Shown here: piece after piece, positions 23,700 through 36,101 of the stretch
Layout: each line of letters begins with the position of its first letter
How positions within the stretch are numbered: position 1 is the first letter of the stretch
NCBI GenBank assembly: GCA_036874045.1
Contig: CM072343.1
Location: 18,000,001 to 18,064,000, forward strand
Source: Cymodocea nodosa
Taxonomy: Eukaryota > Streptophyta > Magnoliopsida > Alismatales > Cymodoceaceae
DNA: 64,000 bases
Reading direction: 5' to 3'
Notes under the pieces: model-generated
What the model saw: only the letters and a program-made list of their open reading frames with translations
Databases searched by the model: none
Told to the model about the DNA's origin: nothing
Translations under genes and position numbers: made by a program

Positions 23700-25770
23700 T
23701 TGGTTGACTTCATCTCTATTAAAGTCAAATGACCATAAATGATATTTTCTAACCAGTCAAATACCGAAAGATCGTAGCCTCACGTTTACTCTGGAATGCA
23801 TGTGAAATGAAAACGGGATATTACGTATTAATGATTGAAAGATGGTTTTACAGTCCATAACCGTCCTCAATGGCAAACCTAAAGAAAAACACTAGATGGC
23901 TTCACATGGAACCAATAGATCACAAGATACAAGATAAAAGCACAGATAATCAGGAAGACTCGGTGGTGCCCTTTTTAACTTACAACTGAAAAGATTGTGA
24001 GTATTTACAGTTTTATTTTACAGCTTTTATATTCAAGAGGATTCTTAAACATCGTTATTTTTCGTAGCTAGATTGAATTATTATATATGGTTGATTTACA
24101 TCATGTAAGTTTGCTAAAAGACGTGGATTTGAATTCTCGACGGAATTGCGCGTGGAAGTAGTTATGCCTTTGACTTTGGACAAGACATGAACGTCAAAGA
24201 TAAGCCCAATTTTGCAGGCATCAAGTGCTGATTTTAAATTAAAGAATACGAACGTTAGACTACAACCTTGTCATTTTTTTAGGTTTTGACCAAACAAGTT
24301 TTTGTGGCATATCCAAGACTTAAGTCCGTTAATTTGCTGCGTGGGCTTTGATTTATTTCAGATTCTCTGAAAAAACAGCAATAATACGATTTTGAGATAA
24401 CTTTTTCGCATATATATTGATCGATGATCTACTTGTCCGTGGTAGTTTCATACACAATTTTATATATGTTGGTGGTTTCTATGTTTACAGGAACAAATTA
24501 ATTAAAGGCATCCAATGGATTCCATCTTCAGTACCTATATATGATAAAAAGCATATAATGCTAATTAAGTATTGTGAACTTAGTGGTCCATAAATATAAT
24601 TAAATAAAAAAAACTTAAAAACACATGCAGGTAATTTTAATCATAAAAGATCATAACTTGAAAAGTAATTCAAAATCTAAACGAAAATGTTCCACATTTC
24701 CATCAATTCCCTGTTTTTCTCTTCTTTCTAATCTAATTTCTTGATTTTTTTCCCCTTACTTGTATATGAGCCTTGTTTCTCATTTTCATTTTTTTCACTT
24801 ACCTTGTTGGGATAACACGGCCATATATACAATTAACATATATCTGACCTTTGCCTTCCTATCCTTTATCCTTTAAGGAAACCAAAATGATAAACACATG
24901 AATAACCCACCAATTATATATCTTTAGGTCTGCAAGGAAGGCCACCATGCTAATTCAATATTTCTTACCAGATGTCATTACATTTTGAATTTGTCATCGC
25001 CATTACGGCCACTTCAACCTCTTCCCCTAAGGTCATAAAGGTGAAAACCTTGTCCTCTTGCCTTTTCTTAGCTTTTGACATCGTTCCTGTCTTCTCAGAT
25101 GAGTCTTAAATCTTTATATATGGCATAGAAGATGCTTAATTATTATGTTGTCGGCTTTGAGTTTCACAATATGCAAGGGGATGAAGAGAGAAAGCACACA
25201 AAATCGCAGTTTAATTTGAAGGAGAATCGAAGCTAGGGTTTGAGAGGGAGCTGCGGTAGGAGGAGAATTAGTGTGCAATGTTAAAATTGGAAATTAATGG
25301 AGAAACAAGGAAAAGCCTTCGCTTCAAATTGATACTTAGTTATTATGTTGATGGCAAATATGTAGAGATCGGTTTTTCAGTGAATATGGTGGGATATCAT
25401 AAAGATTAATGGTAGAGTTTTTCCTCTAGATACAAATATAAAATTTCAACCTTGACAGCGTAAGAGATGATCATTGGTTTATTTCAACATCCTCATTGAT
25501 CCTTCATGGTGTTGAATTTTTTGTTCTGGTTGGATTATTACAAAGGTTGTCATCATAATTAAGCATCGCATCTCTGTTCAAACGTAAGAAATCATGAAAA
25601 CCAAGCATGAAACAAATTAAAGAAGATAATGGATGCATGTGCTTGGAGATAATTTTATATATATAAGTCTTTCTTCAACTATTTACCAGTCAACTAATGA
25701 TAAGGGTAGGAATTTGAATTATTTATTTATGAATGATACAACAATATATATATTGTGAATATCGTATTGA
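23700..25770. other. Intergenic; part is locus D 3' flank
   Basis: No gene was recognised. About 25480-25770 is the 3' flank of locus D and is paralogous to 20547-20870 beside locus B. The rest is AT-rich and unassigned. Confidence 0.5.
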
Positions 25771-25931
25771 TTAAATAGGACACATTTTATTTATTACACA
25801 ATCCCTTGCAAATAAATGGAGACTCGCACCCTTAATTATTGTAATACAACAGACGGGCATCTTAATTAGACAGAGATGCCGATAATTAATGACCACACGA
25901 CCGAACACATATGCAATCGATAAATGGCACT

Positions 25932-26719
25932 TCACAATCGCCAGAAGAGGAGGACCATTCCCATCAACGAAGCCAAGCCCATGAAGTGGAAGTGATTCCC
26001 TTGAGCGCCATTGCTTCTTCCGAGGGTGGTAGGAAAATCTGAAACAAACAAATGAATGAAGGAACAAATTTATGTAATTCACTTTTTAAGAAAGAAGATG
26101 ATTATTAATTCGGCACGCAATTGATTACCTTGCGGACGATTAGTAGCAGTACTTGTGGGAATGCTTGGTTGGGTGTTGGTACTTGTGGGAGTGCTTGGTT
26201 GGGTGTTAGTAATCGTGGGAGTGCTTGGTTGGGCGTTAGTACTTGTGGGAGAGCTTTGAACAGTTGGAGGAGGTGGTGAGGCGGCGGCTCCTCCTCCTCC
26301 TGCACGTATATATTGATGCAATGAAATTAGCAAGAAGATCTCGCGCGATCCATGCATACTATATATATATGTATGTAGCTATCTATATACAAATACACGT
26401 ACGTACCGCCATTGTTTCCGCATGGGTCGGTATTGCTGGCGTCGATGGCGCCGCATTTCATCAGTAGGGAGTAAACTTCTTTGTTTTGCAGTTGTGCCTG
26501 TTGTAAGGAGTCACACAAGCATGAGGTTTGGGTTCGATAGAGATTCGTGAATGCGGTGCAGCACTTGATCGTGCCCGTCGAACTTTCGAGGTCTTGACAA
26601 TATTGTGAAATTGTGGCAAGGCACGTCTGTTGTTGTGCACTTGCACCGCCGCCTAGCATTGCCAGCAACATCATCGCCAGCGCAATCGCCCACGAATTCC
26701 TCGTCCCCATACCCTCCAT
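25932..26719 (-). CDS. GPI-anchored lipid-transfer protein with repeat linker (locus D)
   Basis: LTPG/xylogen-like cell-surface protein. Exons are 26719-26407, 26299-26129 and 26038-25932 (196 aa); junctions are phase 1 with GT/AG borders. A signal peptide (residues 1-28, ending GGGASA) precedes cysteines 33, 41, 53, 54, 67, 69, 89 and 100. Exon 2 (57 codons) is a Gly/Ala/Pro start followed by four copies of a ten-residue unit like TNTQPSTPTS, rich in sites for O-glycosylation. Exon 3 carries the sequence GRSNGAQ, then a hydrophobic end (MGLASLMGMVLLF plus WRL), a probable GPI signal. The ATG at 26719 was chosen because it aligns with locus C; the upstream in-frame ATG lacks support. A TATA box lies 130 bp upstream. 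Confidence 0.87.
26130..26260 (-). repeat. 30-bp coding minisatellite in locus D exon 2
   Basis: A 30-bp unit, about CCAACCAAGCACTCCCACAA plus ten more bases, is repeated about four times in frame. Each unit gives ten residues of Thr/Pro/Ser/Asn/Gln linker. Confidence 0.85.
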
Positions 26720-26848
26720 ATATGAAAAGTAGATAGATAGATGGATGCTCACCTCTCTTCCTCTCTCAAGCTTCCTCTCTCTCAGAGTTGATTCGATCTC
26801 TTGGTATTACTACTGCTGGCTGTGGGGAGTTGTGCCCATCCCCTGCAG

Positions 26849-26857
26849 CTTTTATAG
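26849..26857 (-). promoter_or_regulatory. TATA box of locus D
   Basis: CTATAAAAG on the minus strand, 130 bp before the ATG, with the same flanks (GACGG before, CTGCA after) as in locus C. TTGACT elements, cores of W-boxes, occur upstream at about 26880 and 27080. Confidence 0.7.
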
Positions 26858-27459
26858 CCGTCGCGTGATAAAAATTAAAGTCAACTTCAAATCACATGCA
26901 TTTACGTTCATGTCTATTTTAATATTTCTTGTCAGACAGGTGGTGAGATAGCCGCTATGTAGGTTGTGAACTTTCACATTCCGGTCACACCGCGCAATTA
27001 ATATTCGTATGAAATAGATAAATACAGATATGTTGGTCGAAGATTACAACTGGTCAGCACCTGCTTTCTTCCTTCCTTTGGTTGACTTCATATTTATTAA
27101 AGTCAAATGATCATAAATGATATTTTTCATCATAACTAATGAATAAGATGGGCATTTGCGGAGGACTTAGTCGACATGAAACCGCGTTTTTGGCACAAAA
27201 ATTTCAGGGGAAATTGCCAAGAAAGTGTAAGACGATTTGCGAATGGTTTAGTTACATCTTTACGGAGCACTCGACTAAAATATTCAAGTTGGGTAAATTG
27301 TGTGCATTGCAGTTCGGAATATAATAGGATAACGAAACATCATATAACTTTTCTCAGTGTGGGGTGGTTTCCAAAAGCCTTAGGTTTTAATCCAAGCAAA
27401 TGCATTGCAACAATATATATATATATATAATAACGAGGCTTGCAAAGCATTCTCTGGGA

Positions 27460-27990
27460 AAATGCCTTTTATGATTGATTTTAAGTAGGCGATGAATATG
27501 TGATTGCTTGCAAGCTATACCTGGGGTTCATGTCTCGGAAATTTTTTTTTAATTAGTTCATTAATTCATATCTAATACAATATTATATATATCTGGAAAG
27601 TCTACAGCGAGGACAATTTGCATGCTAATCGAATATAATATTTGCTGTATGTTTGATGATTGATTTCCTTGCAATGCCCTTCTAGGATCGATCCACTTTT
27701 TCCATTAACACGCCCACTTTTGATCGAAGACTAACTTGATGGATTTAATTTGCATTGGACGCGAATTTATATGAAGAGCCCATCAGATCTTTACATTTCC
27801 AGTTACCTGTAATTCTTGATCACTTGTTTCACTCCCTTCAAGAAGCCTTAAGATTCCTACAAGTACTTACTCTATATCTAGAACCATATGTATCAAGATG
27901 GAATTAGCCTATAGCTACTCCATTGCTACTATCGCTTGCCTCGATCTCTAAAGTGGTCAGATATATATATTACGTCCACAGATACCAATG
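27460..27990 (-). repeat. LTPG 3'-flank block, copy 1
   Basis: The block contains CTTGCAATGCCCTTCTAGGATC and TTCAAGAAGCCTTAAGATTC segments that reappear at about 29650-29950 and 35040-35830. The latter is the 3' flank of locus F. Here it directly abuts an orphan promoter at 28.0 kb, with no gene body between. Confidence 0.65.
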
Positions 27991-27999
27991 GTTTTGTTA

Positions 28000-28356
28000 G
28001 ATGCTCGCCTCTCTTCCTCTCTCAAGCTTCCTCTCTCTCGGAGTTGATTCGGTCTCTTAGGTATTATTACTGCTGGCCGTGGGGGAGTTGTGCCCATCCC
28101 ATGCCGCTTTTATAGCCGTCGCACGATAATAATTAAAGTCAACTTAAAATCCCTTGCATTTTCGTGCATGTCCATTTTTATATTTCTTGTTGGAGCCAGC
28201 ACGCTACGAGCCGGCGATCTTTCACCTTTACACCATCATCATCATCTCATCATGTACACTACGCAATGCTCATATGAATATGGATGTTGATCAAAGACTT
28301 GCAGCTGATCATGGCGTGCTTTCCTTCTTTCGTTTTAGTTGACTTCAGATCCTTTA
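28000..28356 (-). promoter_or_regulatory. Orphan D-type LTPG promoter
   Basis: Near-copy of the promoters of loci C and D, including CTATAAAAG at 28115-28107 and the upstream GTCAACTT region. A coding exon should follow towards lower coordinates, but a 3'-flank block stands there. The upstream part continues at 29356-29620 beyond a TIR element. Confidence 0.7.
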
Positions 28357-29355
28357 GGGGGGGTTTGTGCATCTGGAATTTGAATTCCATATAATTTGAA
28401 TTCTAATGGAATTTGAATTCTACAGAATTTGATGGAAATAATTCAAAATCTAGGTGTTTGTGCACGTTTAGGAATTTGACGGAAATTGAATTCCAGGTGT
28501 TTGTGCACATGATAGAATTGAAGGGAATTGAATAAAATTGATTTTTAATAAAATTAAGTATTGACTTAAAATAATTAGTGAAAATGTAATTAATTTATTA
28601 ATGAATTGTTGACATTAATAAATGAATATATTATTAAAATAAATGTTTATATATCATTTATCATTATATAAAATAAATCAAAAATTACAAAAATTGATAA
28701 CTTTTTAGTTATAATACATGTTTAAAACAACAAAAGGTTAATTATAAATTTTATATTCCTTGTAATGTAATAATAAATAACTTTTATAAAAATATAATTA
28801 TTATGAAGTGAATAAATGAAAGTAAATAATAAATAATTATTGAAATACTTTGATTATAAGAAAATATAATTCTAAACATTTTATTAGCCATAAATGACTT
28901 TTAAGACTTCGTTTGTGTTAGCCACATAAAGTTAGGAAAATTATATGGTTTTTGAAAATTTGATATTATATATTAAATAATATAATATAATAAATAAAAT
29001 AATAATAATAATTGAATTAAATAATATTTATGATTTTAATATTATAAAATTAAATAATATTAATAATAATAAAATAATTAATATTTTTATTTTTAATAAA
29101 CAAATATTAAAATAATTAATTAAATAAAAAATATTAACAATATATACTTCAACAGGGGAGGGTAAGCGTCGAGCGATCTTTTGGAAAATGAATTCCGACT
29201 TTTTAGGTTGGAAATTCATTTTCTTAACCTTTACACATGATTGGAATTCAAATTCTTTGGGAATTTGAATTCCAAAATGTACAAACACCTCATGACTCGG
29301 AATCTGACAGAAAAAATTTTCAATTCCATCATATTCCGAGTGCACAAACCCCCCC
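28357..29355. mobile_element. TIR element 2 (Harbinger-like), 999 bp
   Basis: Ends read GGGGGGGTTTGTGCATCTGG and GGGGGGGTTTGTGCACTCGG inward, with TTA duplicated at 28354-28356 and 29356-29358. The interior is AT-rich with no transposase frame. Paralogous promoters at about 23720 and 27095 show the same site without the insert, so the borders are well supported. TIR sequence and TTA target fit PIF/Harbinger; the element is non-autonomous. Confidence 0.8.
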
Positions 29356-29649
29356 TTAAAGTCAAATGATCATAACTAATATTCTCCGTCGTAACAAACG
29401 TGAAGTATGGTCGATGGTTCCTGTACGTTTACTGCGAGTTCGTAGCCTCACTTGCGTTCACCGATTTCTTCTTCCTTTTTTTTTGTTCTTTTAGATGAAT
29501 AAGATGGGCATTTGTGGAGGAGATCGTCAACATGGAACCGCGTTTTCGGCGCAAAAAGTTTCGAGGAAATTCCCAAGAAATTGTGAGGAAATGTGGAACA
29601 AAACTAACACCAATTAGTGGAAGATTGCTAGCTAAGAAAATGCCTTCTA

Positions 29650-30300
29650 TGATAATGGAATATAATATTTTCTGTATGTTTGGCAATCAATATCCTTGCA
29701 ACGCCCTTGTAGGATCGATCCATTAAGACTGACTTCATGGATTTAATTTGCAAATAAATATGAAGAGTCCATCAGTTCTTTACATTTCCAGTTACCTGTA
29801 ATTCTTGATTACTTGTTTCACTCCCTTCAAGAAGCCTTAAGATTCCTACAAGTACTTACACTGTATATCTAGAACCACATCATGATGGCATTAGAGCCTA
29901 CTCCTTTGCTACTACCACTTGTATATATCGATCTCTAAAGTGGCCAGATAGAGCATATATGTTAATTACCTATCTATGGTTTATTATTGTCTGCGCTCCC
30001 TTTCTCATGATAATAATGTTTCACTTATTGTTAATAATACATTATTAATAATGAGAACTGATAAATTTATCACATGCAAGTCACTTCCAATTTATGTGGA
30101 CCTTTAAGTTTTGCTGCCACGCTTGGGTAAATAGTGATACGCAAACGAACAGCATTATTTCATTTCAACATCAAATCTCAATCAAGTGCAATGAACTCAG
30201 TAAACATGTGCCATATATGGAAAGCCAAAATGAACAACCAAGGACGAAGGCGCATTTCCACAATTCCACCAAGGGTAATTCTCATTTCCTTCTTGAAATT
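29650..30300 (-). repeat. LTPG 3'-flank block, copy 2 (locus E side)
   Basis: Paralogous to the region from the F terminal exon outward (about 35040-36100). At about 30230-30270, where F has its GPI-tail exon, this copy jumps straight into intron-type sequence (CCACCAAGGGTAATTCTCAT). The terminal exon has therefore been deleted. Confidence 0.65.
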
Positions 30301-31495
30301 TAAATTGTAATTGTCTGCAATAAAATTCTAAATGGATTGTATTGATTATTATAACGAAAAAATTGAATGACTTTGTTAGTAGAAGATTCCATTATTTATC
30401 TTGTTTTTGAACCTAGCAAGTGTCATAAAATACAAACATACACGCATAAACTGATCAATGAAGCGTGAATTGTTAATTTGGATAAAGCTTTCGGTTAAAC
30501 TTTCAAGTCAACGTTCCATCTCATGAAGATGTAGAGATTGTATGACTTTCTGATGATGGAAATTATAATATAAAATTGTCATGGTTAATCATGGAAAGGG
30601 AAAAGCAATGCAAGATAAGCAGTATAATTGTCAGCTACTGAATTTATAAGTTTTATAAAACAATTTATGCATACTTTCATTTCCACTGTATTATTTTCTC
30701 ATTTTTCTAACAATTAGATAAAAAACATTATATTCATCTTGAAAAGAACGTACAACAGCATTTACTGATTTTTGAAATTAGTTTTATGTTATTTATTAAG
30801 GAAATTTACAAAAAAAATTCGTGATACATTTACAAACTAGAATGAAATGGAAAGTGAAATATAAGAAAAAGTTATTGAATTAGTAAAAATGTACTCTAAT
30901 ACCAATAAAATTGTACATCTATCACAATTAATTTCAAGGCATTGTCTTATATATACTCAAGGAGAAGGAGAATTACGTGAATCGGCTTCGTGCACACCAA
31001 ACTTTTTTCTTGTAGAAAACATGGATAATCCTCAGAAGCAAGGAATCTATAGCTATTGGTAGTTTTTCAATAAATAAATATCAAGAATAAAAACTAATAC
31101 GATATTTCATCTATGAAGATATTAGTACATTAAAAGATTGATAAAATTAATCATTAGAAACAGTTTTATATTCTTTTAAACGGGCAAAGAAACTAATAGA
31201 AGATGTATGAAGCTAGCCCTAGTTAACTTATACATATACATATACATTATACACACACTTGCAGCTATACATACTGCATGCTGACCAGTACTTTTAATTT
31301 TTTTGACTTTCGATATATATACTAGCAGTTGTATAAATAAGTGAGTTTGAAAAGTCAAAAGTTTCAAAAATGAGCATTTGATGCGTTGTTTTTTTACGTT
31401 CTCAAACTTGAAATTTTGCAGAAAGCTTTTGAATCCTGAAATAAGGGAAGATCAACTTTAAATATCTCTGCAAATCAAGCATAAACGAATCGGTT
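30300..31495. other. Decayed intron sequence of locus E
   Basis: Contains diverged fragments of the F intron repeat unit (for example around 30300-30430 and 30600-30660) and a stub matching the proline-rich exon region of G near 31170-31210. No intact exon was found. Confidence 0.45.
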
Positions 31496-31499
31496 TTAC

Positions 31500-31930
31500 A
31501 CGGCGAATGCGTCGTCCACCGACCAGTAGCACTGGGGATCTGCAAACACATCCAAGATTAATAAAAAAGCTGCTCGGTCAAGGTTTACGAGACAAAAAGA
31601 TTTGGAAAAGATCAATTAATCGAGCATGCATAAGAACCGATCGTCGAATTCGCAGCTGGAGAGATGGTTGTCGGTGACGTTGAACCACGGGTAACGCTCA
31701 GGAACCCTATGAGGTATGCCTGTTCATGTACACCCGAGGCGGTGGTGTTAAGAAGTTGGCACACGCAAGAAGCGTCGGGCGAAATTTACTCCAGGGCCAT
31801 GCAACAAGTTCGCATTCCCTCTTCGCTGTCGTCGTCATTGCAACGATTACCCAATTTCTCGACGCAGGCTTGCCCTTGCTTGCTCGCCGTTGCCATAGAT
31901 GCCACCGCCGTCTGTAAGCTCTTAGCGGCA
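31500..31930 (-). pseudogene. LTPG pseudogene (locus E)
   Basis: Exon-1 remnant reads QACVEKLGNRCNDDDSEEG, then the CC pair, then a stop (TAA, 31788-31786). In the same frame it continues SPDASCVCQLLN and onward. An exon-2 remnant follows at about 31540-31505, after the GTGTTTGCAG acceptor shared with B, F and G. The signal-peptide region is missing, replaced at about 31930 by unrelated GC-rich sequence. Closest to G by sequence. The premature stop, lost start and lost terminal exon make it non-functional. Confidence 0.8.
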
Positions 31931-31934
31931 AAAA

Positions 31935-33427
31935 AGGTATTTTTACCCCTGATTTAATTTGATTACGAGTTAGATTTTATTTCCTTCTCCCGTTTCAGCC
32001 CCAAACCCGACGTCCCCTTCCACCCGGAGGTTTCCACCGTCCGCAGCAGACAACCACACACTGTGAGGAGGCATCGCCGTCGCTTGCGGAGGTGCCGCGC
32101 GAGGTGAGCGGCGTGGGTTGCGCGTCGAGGTAGCCGCGTGTGCCAGTGCTGACGCTCCCACCTCGCGTGCAGGTGTAGCGCCGGTCTACGCGCCCGCGAG
32201 TGGTCGGAACTCCGGTCGTCTGTGCGTCGTCCGGACGTGGCGAGTGGTGACGTGCGGCTGGCGCTGGTGGTTGCTGTCGAGCTCGGCTGTGCATGGAGTG
32301 TTTGGTTCTTCGTGTGGCTGTTGCAGTAGGAAGGACGGAGAAGAGAGCAGAGAGAATGGGAGTGTAGGCCTTTTGCATTGAAACGCTTAAGGTAAGTTTT
32401 TCAGTCATTTAGTCTAAAAATAGTGTTTTTATGGATATTGTTGTGTAGGCTTGTTATTGAGAGATGTGGTGCATGTATGTTAACCAATGCATAATATGTT
32501 GTTTATTTTGTACTAAATGTTGATTTGTGCTGAATATCATGGTTACTGCATATGTCATTGATTAATGTTAAGTATAATCCTATTATAGAAATGTATTTGG
32601 TTAGGTCATCTTTCTAGCTTCATATTATTAGCATTCCATTTCACAGTGTGCAGACTTGACATTAATGAGATGTTTTATATTACATGCATTTTAGAGAGAT
32701 TTATGACATTTCTATATAGATTGCCTAAAGAGTATGGAAGGTTTATTTATATGCACATATGGTTGCATTACAGTGAAAAATGGTATTTTTGTTGGTTATG
32801 CATAATAATGATGATTTAAGATTTATGATGATATTTTATATATAATTAATGATTGATTTAGTTATGTAGATTTAGTCATAGAGACGAAACTCTAATATTA
32901 TGTGCATAATTGAGACAAGATATTCTTGACTTTGTTTCAAGATTGAGAGTAATCATATGATTCAATCATAAGATGATATGTGATTTTTTGACCTTATCGT
33001 AGGGGATACAATGCGATTATAGATAGATACGATTATAGATAGATATGGTATACATAGATATGTATAAAACAACAATGACTTATTTTGATGTTTATTTTAC
33101 ATGGCTCATATCTCTTGTTGTGTATTTTTCTTTTCATTTTATGCACATCTTATTTTTACTATTTATGGAATTATTTATTAAGTTTTAACTCATGCGTAGT
33201 TTAATGTTTTTTTTTTTTAAACTATCTAATAGACTCTTAAGTTGGACATGAATAAGAAAGAATAGACATGAGTAAGAAAGGATGCATTAGCTATTTAGGC
33301 TGTGGCAACACCTTTTGACATGTGTTGCGGTGCATTTGAGACATAATGGATTTTATAATGTGTTTGATGGTTTATGTGATCCACCTTGATACTTTGAGGT
33401 TTTTGTAACGCTGATGTAAGTATTGGT
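31935..33427. other. Insert separating locus E from its promoter
   Basis: About 1.5 kb with no match to the other LTPG loci. The left third (31985-32400) is GC-rich with long but unrecognised frames on both strands and a donor-like AAGGTAAGTT near 32391. The rest is AT-rich. It could be the 5' end of an unidentified element or captured gene sequence. Confidence 0.5.
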
Positions 33428-34660
33428 ACGCATTTATACCATCACATTGTTGTAGTATGGTCTACTTTCTTCTCTCTACATTTCATCTAGTAGTGCAGTG
33501 ACGACGATGACGATAACGATGATGATCACGATTACCGTGATGATAATAATAATAATAATTAAATTTCAGATCACTACTGACTTCGATTTAAATTAAATTT
33601 AACAATGATAATTCCATCCCTAATAGAGAAGTCTTGTCATTGATCGATTAAATTAAAAGTATTGATTAAGTTAATTGCTTCAATGTATGTGTGTGTGTGT
33701 GTGTGTGAGCACGTAATGTAATGTATCGTAGAGCACTACTAAGTATGTTTGGAACTCGTATATATTTTTCCATGGAAACTTTTGTTTAAAAAATAAACCT
33801 TTGAGAATTAATTAATTAATCAGTTAAATATGATTTTGTTTCAGATAATATTATTTCGTAACCGAAGAGTTCTCAGCCGCAAGGTAAATTTTTAATTATT
33901 TTAATTTTAAGTTTTAAATTTATTTGCACAGTTACTTTATACTAGGCAACACTCATTGTTCTCTTTTAATTCAAACTAATTAAACATGGTTGAAATTTGG
34001 CAAATATTGGTGAGTTTTAAGAAGATACATCACTCATTAATTAAGTTAAGTAAAAGTTTCACCATGTATTTATAGTCATCCATATATTAGCAAAATACAT
34101 ACGGATATATATATATATATATCTTTTGATCTCCACATGTATTTACAAGGAAAAAAATACAATAGGTGATTTAAACTATGCATAATACAGAGAGTAAATT
34201 AGTGACTCACTTCGACGTTTCCAAATAAACACATTACTGTGATATATATTTCACGAAAAAAGATAAGAGGCCTTATACATGGAAAACGAATAGAGTAATT
34301 AATGTTTATGTATATATATATTTTAGAACATTTGAAATGGATATATAAGTATCCTAATCTTCCAAAAGGATATATTCATCAGCCGTTCCTCTTCAGTGAA
34401 CCTTGTGAGCATGCAAATCTTGACCATCAAATCATAAGAAAGTCTCATCTCTCGGACACCGTACTCTTTTGTGATTCCTTTAAATTAACGAGCATAAGCT
34501 ATCAGTAACTGATATTGATGTCTCTGCCCAAGGTTGATTAGAGGTGTTGGTGTGGCTACTGGAGATAGCAGCCAACTACATATAGAAGCAAGATGAAGTG
34601 AGAAAAGAGAGTCAGCAGTCACCGAAAGTTGCGAAACTTGTTGATATTTATACATCTAGG
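33428..34660 (-). repeat. Duplicated LTPG upstream block (locus E copy)
   Basis: GCATTTATACCATCACATTG and the GATGATGATCACGA-type stretch match the G promoter. The 33700-33880 part matches the B and F upstream blocks, and about 34530-34650 matches 41380-41490 upstream of F. A (TG)n run sits at about 33690-33708. Confidence 0.65.
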
Positions 34661-35254
34661 AACTACAAAGTCTAATACACCGTCAAGATTACATTGAGAT
34701 TCACAATCTATATTTTATCCTAATTCATAAAGAAACTAAAATCACTGATTACAATCTATTCAAGAGATAACTTCTGAGGTTCGTCAAATGAGAGTGGCTT
34801 TTCCATATATATGTAGTAGTTGAAATTTGGTGTTTGCATGGTTCAGTACATAATCTCTGCCTTGTAAGTGATCAGAGGAAGGGATATTTGATCTTATTTG
34901 ATGAATTATATGTCATTCCTAGCTAACTATACCTGGTGTTCATGCTTCGAAGAAATTTCTTTAGTTCATTAATCTATATCTAATGCAATATTATATCAGG
35001 AAAGTCTACAGACAAATTGCTTGCACAATATTATATATAATGCAATATTATAATATTTGCTGTATGTTTGACGATGGATTTCCTTGCAACGCCCTTGTAG
35101 GATCGATCTACTCTTTCCGTAAACACACCCACTTTTGATCGAAGACTAACTTCATGGATTTAATTTGCATTGGACACGAATTTATATGAAGGGTCCATCA
35201 GATCTTTACATTTTCAGTAATTCTTGATTACTTGTTTCACTCCCTTCAAGAAGC

Positions 35255-35700
35255 TTTTTCTTTTAAGAAAAATCTATGATCTATTTATGAGACAGGGGCC
35301 CAAAAATTTAAAGAAAAATACAAGTAACGAGGACATGGTCGAAACCTCATCAAAAAGGAAGCAAAGAAAAGGAAAAAAACAAAATCAGACACCTCTGTGG
35401 TTGGGCATACCCCCACCCATCAAGAAGGTAATTAACTCTAGCTCCAACAGGAAGTTGCATACTACAATTTACAATAATACAATTTATATAATAGAAGAAG
35501 CCATTCCTTTGAAATCCTTCTTTAACCAACGAATCCGTCAGGTGGTTACCTTCCCTGTGAATGAGTGATAGAAAAAACCTGCTTAATTAAAGAGACGAGT
35601 ACCGCACAAAACTCAAAGCCACATATTGAATTACCTGCTATGCTTGAGAGACACTGGCAAAGCAAATAGGAGTCCACCTCGATAACAACTTGTGCCAGGT
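35255..35700 (-). mobile_element. LINE-like RNase H fragment with 12-bp target duplication
   Basis: A 446-bp insert lies between two copies of CCTTCAAGAAGC (35243-35254 and 35701-35712). Paralogous sites at about 27840 and 29830 have a single copy and no insert. On the minus strand it reads, with frame breaks, QVVIEVDSYLLCQCLSS and, later, HREGNHLTDSLVKEG. These are typical of the RNase H domain (RVT_3) of plant non-LTR elements and related proteins. A 12-bp duplication also fits LINE-type insertion. Confidence 0.7.
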
Positions 35701-36101
35701 CCTTCAAGAAGCCTTAAGATTCCTACAAGTAACACTATATATCTAGAACCACATCACGATTGAATTGGCCTGCTCCGTTGCTACTACCACTTGTGTATAT
35801 CGATCTTTAAAGTGGCCGGCTAGAGCATATATGTTAATTACCTTCTCAAGATAACAAATTTTCACTTATTGCCAATAATACATTATTATGAGAATTGATA
35901 AATTTATTACATGCAAACCACTTCCAAATTATAACAAGGACCTTTATGTTTTGCAGCAACACTTGGGTGCGGTAGTGATACACAAAGTACAACATTATTA
36001 CATGCCAACAATAAATCTCAATCAAATGCAATGAGCTCAGAACAAAACAAACACCATGAAAAGCCAAAATGAACAACATCAACTAAGGAAGACGACACTC
36101 T

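Noticed and set aside
31995-32408. 137-codon minus-strand frame in the GC-rich insert
   Set aside because: Overlapping frames on both strands are open because of base composition; no recognisable domain. Kept only as an unexplained insert.
35224-35568. 114-codon plus-strand frame
   Set aside because: Crosses the border of a LINE-like insertion whose coding sense is on the minus strand.
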